A stretch of 64,000 nucleotides of DNA from Chitinophagaceae bacterium. GTDB lineage: Bacteria > Bacteroidota > Bacteroidia > Chitinophagales > Chitinophagaceae. The stretch lies in assembly GCA_016786845.1 (NCBI GenBank), contig JAEUVB010000015.1, positions 332,867 to 396,866 of the forward strand, written 5' to 3'. Under the pieces are notes generated by a model, which was given only the letters and a program-made list of their open reading frames with translations, did not search any database and was not told the origin of the DNA. A program made the position numbers and the translations under genes. How positions within the stretch are numbered: the first letter of the stretch is position 1; every line of letters starts with the position of its first letter. This document shows positions 58,802-64,000 of this stretch, in pieces.

Positions 58802-59680
58802 ATGAATGGAAATCCTACAGGCTCCTTTATTCAACGGATATCCCATTCGGATATCCTGAAGATTGTCGTGGTCAACAGTTTGATCTTCGTGATTTTACAT
58901 TTTACCCGTATAACTTACCTGATTGCGGGAGAGACAGATGAGTTTTTTTACCGCCGTATTTGGTCACAAATGACTTTGCCGGCAACTTTGGGAGAATGGG
59001 TTTATAAGCCCTGGACCATCATTACTTTTATGTTTGCCGACAACAGTTTTATGCAATTACTGGGTAATATGATTTGGCTGTGGATCATTGGAAGTGTTAT
59101 AGAGGATTTAAAAGGGGCATATCGGATACTTCCTGTGTATATTCTTGGAGGCGTAATGGGTGGATTGTTATTTATGACCGCACATACCTTTTTTCCGGGT
59201 ATAAAGGGATTTTCCTATACGGGGGCATTACCTTCACTGATGGGTGTTATGGCCGCTGTAGTCAGTTATAAGCCAATGTATAAAAGTTGGGTCCTGTTTG
59301 GTATCGGCATTCCGGTTTGGATATTCGCTTCTTGTTATTTGTTGATTCAAATAGCAACATTACAGTCCTACTCAATCAGTTTATTATTCCTTATTCTTGG
59401 CGGGCTCATTACCGGACTACTTTCCAATTTTTTACTTCAAGGTTTTTTTGATTACTTAACCGGACAATTGAAAAGAGTTGCAAACTATTGGGGAAATAAT
59501 ATTAATTTTATTCGTAAACCATCTTCTGCTAAAACTGTTGCTAAAAATGTCCCTTTCAGAACGATTAAATATACGGATGTGAAAATTGATCAAATTCTTG
59601 ACAAGATTAATGAAAAGGGTATGAGCGCGCTGACAACGGAAGAAAAGCGGATGTTGGAGGAATACAGTAAAAAATCTTAA
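58802..59680 (+). CDS. rhomboid-like protein lacking the catalytic histidine (predicted pseudoprotease)
   Basis: 292 residues from ATG 58802 (a TTG at 58796 overlaps the upstream stop). It has the rhomboid helix pattern but departs at the active site: helix 2 has Q85-xxx-N89 instead of HxxxN, the GASG loop is replaced by GALPSLMG (S145 kept), and the usual AHLGG reads LILGG with Ile198 where the His should be. Proteolysis is thus unlikely, as in eukaryotic iRhoms. The hydrophilic C-terminus from about 225 ends in KIDQILDKINEKGMSALTTE, a short domain common to Bacteroidota rhomboids. Confidence 0.85.
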   Translation: MNGNPTGSFIQRISHSDILKIVVVNSLIFVILHFTRITYLIAGETDEFFYRRIWSQMTLPATLGEWVYKPWTIITFMFADNSFMQLLGNMIWLWIIGSVIEDLKGAYRILPVYILGGVMGGLLFMTAHTFFPGIKGFSYTGALPSLMGVMAAVVSYKPMYKSWVLFGIGIPVWIFASCYLLIQIATLQSYSISLLFLILGGLITGLLSNFLLQGFFDYLTGQLKRVANYWGNNINFIRKPSSAKTVAKNVPFRTIKYTDVKIDQILDKINEKGMSALTTEEKRMLEEYSKKS

Positions 59681-59729
59681 TCCGGATTCCCTGAGAGCAT
59701 TTATTAAATACCTGAGCCTGATTTTAAGT

Positions 59730-60791
59730 GTGCTGTTTGCAGCCCTTTTGGCATTTTGTCGATTAATACCCGGCATCAGCCCTTTTGAAAATAGTTTCAT
59801 GGGATTACTTGGATTTATAATGCCGGTTTTGTTTGTCATTAATATCGGTTTTGTAATTTTTTGGTTGTTGACAAAAAAGTACCTATTCATTTTCATTCCG
59901 GCATTTTCAATTTTATTGACCTGGAAAATCACATCTGTTTTTTTTGCAACCGGTTTTTTTCAAAAGCAGAATTTTAAAACGAGCTCAAACAACATTACCT
60001 TAATGAGTTATAATATTCGGCTTCTCGATTTGTACAATTGGAGCAAACGGAAGGAAACACGTGATGAAATTATAGCGTATTTAAAAAAGAAAAACCCCTC
60101 AGTGTTATGCTTACAGGAATTCTATACAGGGAATGATTCGATTGGATTCAACAATGTAAAAGATATCATGGATGCATGTCAATTTAAATATTATGCTTCA
60201 TGCTATGTCAATAATAATAGAAGAGGTCATTGGGGAAGTATCGTATTTTCTAAATGCCCCATAGTAAAATCCATGAATCATGATATTGACGTAGTGGGAA
60301 GCAATCAATTGCAACAGGTAGACATCGCTTTAGGTAAGGATACATTCAGCGTTTACAATGTGCATTTAAAATCCAATCGGTTTACCAAGCAAGAGAATGA
60401 AATGGTTGAGAAAAAGGAAATTTCCGAAATGGATACAAAGGCAATGAGTCAATCTAAGGCTCTTGTGAAGAAATTGGAATCCAATGCAGTCAGCCGTGGC
60501 TTGGAGGCAGATCTCGTTTCTAATACGATCAGCAACAATGTCTATCCTTCCATAATTTGTGGTGATTTGAACGATATCCCAACTTCATATGTTTATTTTA
60601 AAATCAGGGGGAAATTTTCGGATGCTTTTTTACAGAAAGGCTTTGGTTTAGGCGCTACATACAACAAGGTACTGCCCGTGTTACGCATCGACTATATTTT
60701 TCATGATGATCGTTTTAAAATAAATGGATTTGAAATGGATCAGGTGACCTTTAGCGATCATAATCCCTTAATAGTTTCATTGACCCTTTAG
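59730..60791 (+). CDS. endonuclease/exonuclease/phosphatase (EEP) family membrane protein
   Basis: 353 residues from the GTG at 59730. No ATG lies in frame near the true N-terminus, and upstream codons could also encode the first helix (KYLSLILS), so the exact start is uncertain. Two or three hydrophobic helices (about 1-70) are followed by the EEP fold: LMSYNIRLL, VLCLQEFYT, the metal-binding GDLNDIPTSY, RIDYIFHD and FSDHNPLI with the final catalytic histidine. Family members hydrolyse phosphodiesters in nucleic acids, lipids or signals. It ends one base from the convergent rel/spoT gene. Confidence 0.8.
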   Translation: MLFAALLAFCRLIPGISPFENSFMGLLGFIMPVLFVINIGFVIFWLLTKKYLFIFIPAFSILLTWKITSVFFATGFFQKQNFKTSSNNITLMSYNIRLLDLYNWSKRKETRDEIIAYLKKKNPSVLCLQEFYTGNDSIGFNNVKDIMDACQFKYYASCYVNNNRRGHWGSIVFSKCPIVKSMNHDIDVVGSNQLQQVDIALGKDTFSVYNVHLKSNRFTKQENEMVEKKEISEMDTKAMSQSKALVKKLESNAVSRGLEADLVSNTISNNVYPSIICGDLNDIPTSYVYFKIRGKFSDAFLQKGFGLGATYNKVLPVLRIDYIFHDDRFKINGFEMDQVTFSDHNPLIVSLTL

Positions 60792-60792
60792 C

Positions 60793-63024
60793 TTATTCAG
60801 CATCCAGGCGAATCACTTTGTTGATTCCCTCCAGTTTTTCAAGCCTTCGGCATAATTCATCCAGCTCTTTTTTGTGATTGACAAATACTTTGATATTGCC
60901 TTCAAAGAGACCATCTTTTGAATCAATACTCATACTGCGCATATTCATTTTCAATTCGCCCGAAAGTACATTGGTAATTTTGTTGATGACTCCTACATCA
61001 TCAATACCATTGATTAATACACCGGCCAAAAAAGAAATTTCTTTATTCTTCGCCCATTTAGCTTTCACGACACGATGTCCATAATTTGCAAGCAGGGTTG
61101 CTGCATTCGGACAATTCGTACGATGGATTTTTAGCCCTTCTCCGGATGTCACAAATCCAAAGACATCATCACCGGGTATGGGTTGGCAACAATTGGCTAG
61201 CTTATAGGCAATTTTATCACTGCTTTCACCAAACAGTACCAGCTCATATCCCTTTCCGGGCAAAGCCTTCTGATAATCTTCCTGACTTTCTTCTTTTGGA
61301 ATTTCTTTTTTTTCTTCCTGAATAGGGGCGAAAATTTTATCACCAATTACTGTGAATTTGCTGAGTTCTTTCAGGTCAAAATTGTTAATCGCAATTGCGT
61401 AGCAAAGATCCTGAGGTGATGCATATTTATAATAGTTGGAGATTTCATGAAGGTTGGAGGATTGAGTCGAAACTTTCATATGCTCAAGTTTTCTAATCAG
61501 CATTTCCTTGCCATCTGCAGCAATCAATCTTTTTTCCTCTTTTAGATAGTATTTGATACGCGATTTTGCTTTGGCAGTAATGACAAATTTTAACCAATCC
61601 TCACTCGGTTTTTGTTTTTTAGAAGTAATGATTTCAATCTGATCGGCATTTTTTAAAACATGGGAAATAGGCACAAGTTTGTAATTCACTTTTGCACCGA
61701 TACACGTTTTGCCTAACTCGGAGTGAATATCAAAAGCGAAATCTAAAGCGGTTGCCCCGGCAGGTAAAATTCGCATATCTCCTTGTGGTGTATATACGTA
61801 GATCTCATCATTGAAGATGTCACGTTTCAAATCCTGAATAAAATCCATGGCATTGCTGTCCGGATTTTGCAGCAATTCGCGAATATGCTTTAACCAATCG
61901 TCCAATTTTGATTCCTGACCGGCATTGCCTTCCTTGTATTTCCAATGTGCTGCAAGCCCTTTTTCGGCAATTTCATTCATGCGTTCTGTTCGAATTTGCA
62001 CTTCCACCCATCGGCCGCCCGGTCCCATAACCGTGGTGTGTAATGCTTCATATCCATTACTTTTTGGGGCGCTTACCCAATCACGAAGTCGTTCCAAACT
62101 GTGCTGATAGTGGTTGGTTATAATGGAAAATACTTTCCAGCAATCCTCTCTTTCACTATTCGTTTTTAAAATAATACGGATCGCAAACAAATCATAGACC
62201 TCTTCAAACGTAACATGTTTTGTTTTCATTTTATTCCAAATCGAATGCACTGATTTGGGCCTGCCAAAGATTTCAAATTCAAAATTATTTTTCTCTAATT
62301 CTTCTTTGATCGGTTTAATAAACTCGTTGATATATCTTGTTCTTTCACGTTTAGTTTCCAACAGTTTTTTAGTGATGTCTTCCCAGGCCTCAGTTTCTGT
62401 ATATTTCAACACTAAATCTTCCAGTTCTGATTTTATTTCATACAGGCCCAGTCGATTGGCTAATGGTGCATAGAGAAAGGTTGTTTCTGATGAAATTTTT
62501 AATTGTTTATCCCTGCTCATACTTTCCAGCGTCCTCATATTATGCAAACGATCAGCAATTTTAATCAAAATAACACGAGGGTCGTCTGCCAAGGTCAGCA
62601 AAATCTTTTTAAAATTTTCCGCTTGTTGTGTGGTGTTTTTTGTTTCTACAACATTGGAGATTTTCGTTAGTCCTTCCACGATTTTGGAGCATGTTGATCC
62701 GAATTCCATTTCGATATCTTTCAAGGTCACCTCTGTGTCTTCCACGGTATCGTGCAGCAGAGCGCATATAACAGAGGTAACGCCTAAAGCGATTTCATCC
62801 GCAACGATACGGGCAACAGCCAATGGATGAAAGATATAGGGCTCGCCTGATTTACGACGCATATGCTGGTGCGCATCTGCAGCAATTTCGAAGGCTCTTC
62901 GGACAAGTTTCTTGTCTCCCTTCTTCAGTCTGTTTTTTAGAGCACGCAGGAGCGAACGATATTCGCGAAGAATAGCTTTCTTCTCATCTTCTTCTGAAAG
63001 GTGATATTTCTCAAGGGCGATCAT
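60793..63024 (-). CDS. bifunctional (p)ppGpp synthetase/hydrolase (Rel/SpoT)
   Basis: 743 residues. HD hydrolase domain with H66 and H91-D92 in CALLHDTVEDT; synthetase domain with RDWVSAPKSNGYEALHTTVMG and the EVQIRT segment; a TGS domain beginning IYVYTPQGDMRILPAGATALDFAF; a helical segment; and a C-terminal ACT domain. All motifs needed for both making and breaking ppGpp look intact. It controls the stringent response. A short conserved-cysteine zinc-like region (CQPIPGDDVFGFVTSGEGLKIHRTNCPNA) precedes the ACT part. Confidence 0.95.
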   Translation of the reverse strand: MIALEKYHLSEEDEKKAILREYRSLLRALKNRLKKGDKKLVRRAFEIAADAHQHMRRKSGEPYIFHPLAVARIVADEIALGVTSVICALLHDTVEDTEVTLKDIEMEFGSTCSKIVEGLTKISNVVETKNTTQQAENFKKILLTLADDPRVILIKIADRLHNMRTLESMSRDKQLKISSETTFLYAPLANRLGLYEIKSELEDLVLKYTETEAWEDITKKLLETKRERTRYINEFIKPIKEELEKNNFEFEIFGRPKSVHSIWNKMKTKHVTFEEVYDLFAIRIILKTNSEREDCWKVFSIITNHYQHSLERLRDWVSAPKSNGYEALHTTVMGPGGRWVEVQIRTERMNEIAEKGLAAHWKYKEGNAGQESKLDDWLKHIRELLQNPDSNAMDFIQDLKRDIFNDEIYVYTPQGDMRILPAGATALDFAFDIHSELGKTCIGAKVNYKLVPISHVLKNADQIEIITSKKQKPSEDWLKFVITAKAKSRIKYYLKEEKRLIAADGKEMLIRKLEHMKVSTQSSNLHEISNYYKYASPQDLCYAIAINNFDLKELSKFTVIGDKIFAPIQEEKKEIPKEESQEDYQKALPGKGYELVLFGESSDKIAYKLANCCQPIPGDDVFGFVTSGEGLKIHRTNCPNAATLLANYGHRVVKAKWAKNKEISFLAGVLINGIDDVGVINKITNVLSGELKMNMRSMSIDSKDGLFEGNIKVFVNHKKELDELCRRLEKLEGINKVIRLDAE

Positions 63025-63171
63025 ATTATTTCTGCATTTGCTAGAGTCATTGCAGACTTAGACATATTGTGTAAAATTACATCTACCTGCAAGATGAACA
63101 AAAATGAGGAATAATCAAAAAGGTCTTACAGAATAAATTTACCTTTATCTTTTTCAAATTATTGAAACAAG

Positions 63172-63840
63172 ATGAAATTAATCGTGGTACCCACACCGAT
63201 AGGCAATCTGCAAGATATCACACTCAGATCTTTGGATGTTCTGCGTCAAGTGGATATCATATTGGCGGAGGATACACGCACATCAGCAGTTTTGCTCAAT
63301 CATTATCAAATTAGCAAGCCACTTTGGCGATATCATCAGCACAATGAACACAAGGTATTGCAGCATTTGATTGAAGAATTGCAATCCGGAAAGACCATGG
63401 CGCTGATTACGGATGCAGGTACACCCGCCATTTCGGACCCTGGTTTCCTATTGGTGCGAGAATGTCTCAAGAATCAGATTCCGGTAGAATGCTTGCCCGG
63501 GGCAACAGCTTTTGTTCCCTCTTTGGTGGTCAGCGGCTTTCCGATCAACAGATTTGTGTTTGAGGGCTTTCTTCCTCCCAAAAAAGGCCGTCAAACCCTA
63601 TTGACCAAACTCAGCTTGGAAGATAGAACCATCGTTTTTTATGAAAGTCCTCATAGATTAGCCAAAAGTTTAAAGGAAATGATTGCTTATTTTGGTGAGA
63701 ATCGAGAGGTTTGTGTATGTCGGGAGATGACCAAAAAATTTGAAGAGCATAAAATAGGTCCGCTTTCGACAATGGCAGCGCATTTTGAAGCACATCCTCC
63801 GAAGGGTGAGATTGTGGTTGTGATTAAAGGGCTGGATTAG
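63172..63840 (+). CDS. rsmI: 16S rRNA (cytidine-2'-O)-methyltransferase RsmI
   Basis: 222 residues. The start KLIVVPTPIGNLQDITLRSLDVL and the following ILAEDTRTSAVLL, ITDAGTPAISDPGF and CLPGATAFVPSLVVSGFP blocks define this tetrapyrrole-methylase-fold family. RsmI modifies C1402 of 16S rRNA with RsmH. The protein is shorter than the E. coli enzyme (about 286 residues) because the C-terminal extension is missing, as in other Bacteroidota. A TATCTTTT box lies about 30 bases upstream. Confidence 0.95.
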   Translation: MKLIVVPTPIGNLQDITLRSLDVLRQVDIILAEDTRTSAVLLNHYQISKPLWRYHQHNEHKVLQHLIEELQSGKTMALITDAGTPAISDPGFLLVRECLKNQIPVECLPGATAFVPSLVVSGFPINRFVFEGFLPPKKGRQTLLTKLSLEDRTIVFYESPHRLAKSLKEMIAYFGENREVCVCREMTKKFEEHKIGPLSTMAAHFEAHPPKGEIVVVIKGLD

Positions 63841-63857
63841 GCAACAAGATATTTAAT

Positions 63858-63998
<141 letters not shown>

Positions 63999-64000
63999 CC

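Overview
The window looks like chromosomal DNA from a member of the Bacteroidota, most plausibly near Chitinophagia or Saprospiria; the order is an inference. The evidence is the gene order bamD-rpoZ-coaBC-DUF4835-DUF4296, a type IX secretion C-terminal sorting domain, many Bacteroidota-style secreted lipoproteins, a Bacteroidota-type omega subunit, a short nuoG without the molybdopterin domain, the virtual absence of Shine-Dalgarno sequences, and many copies of the Bacteroidota -7 promoter box TAnnTTTG, often only a few bases before the start codon. No rRNA or tRNA gene, transposase, phage gene or CRISPR array was seen.

Layout. 0-6.3 kb: a plus-strand run with a UbiA-like prenyltransferase, type III polyketide synthase, SAM methyltransferase and FAD oxidoreductase. 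This gene set suggests a phenolic lipid or lipoquinone. It is followed by envelope proteins MsrB, MsrA, YceI-like and a thioredoxin-like lipoprotein. 6.3-12.8 kb: mfd, scpB, an ArsR-type regulator, divergent tsaB and ridA, and a small membrane protein. 12.8-18.9 kb: four GT4-like glycosyltransferases around a sugar-type formyltransferase, then ftsE. 18.9-20.36 kb: a gene-free region built of hairpins, two 163-bp direct repeats and a 609-bp array with an exact 21/42-bp period. 20.4-26.6 kb: a DUF6787-like protein, an orphan short nuoG, two B12-binding-type radical SAM proteins and a DUF1761 protein. 26.6-35.5 kb: a GC-rich structured element, a large secreted protein with a possible caspase-like His/Cys pair, a fatty acid desaturase, a T9SS-secreted metallophosphoesterase, an outer-membrane barrel, two unknown exported proteins and tsaD.

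35.5-40.2 kb: recA, an arsenic operon (arsR-acr3-arsC) with two matching inverted repeats as likely ArsR operators, and a ChaN-like haem-binding protein. 40.5-47 kb: a 2184-residue alpha-2-macroglobulin that keeps its thioester motif and carries an inserted carboxypeptidase-regulatory plus TonB-plug-like segment. 47-54 kb: a methyltransferase, a propeller lipoprotein, prmC, a VWA protein, a NadR-like kinase, a c-type cytochrome lipoprotein and a eukaryote-type citrate synthase. 54-64 kb: the DUF4296/DUF4835/coaBC/rpoZ/bamD cluster, a tandem rhomboid pair whose second member lacks the catalytic residues, an EEP-family protein, a bifunctional Rel/SpoT enzyme, rsmI and a truncated GIY-YIG fragment at the right edge.

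The most unusual items are the repeat region at 18.9-20.36 kb, the macroglobulin/TonB-plug chimera, the phenolic-lipid operon joined to envelope redox-repair genes, the secreted protein at 26.8-29.0 kb, the GC-rich element at 26.6-26.7 kb, and terminators embedded in the ends of convergent coding genes.
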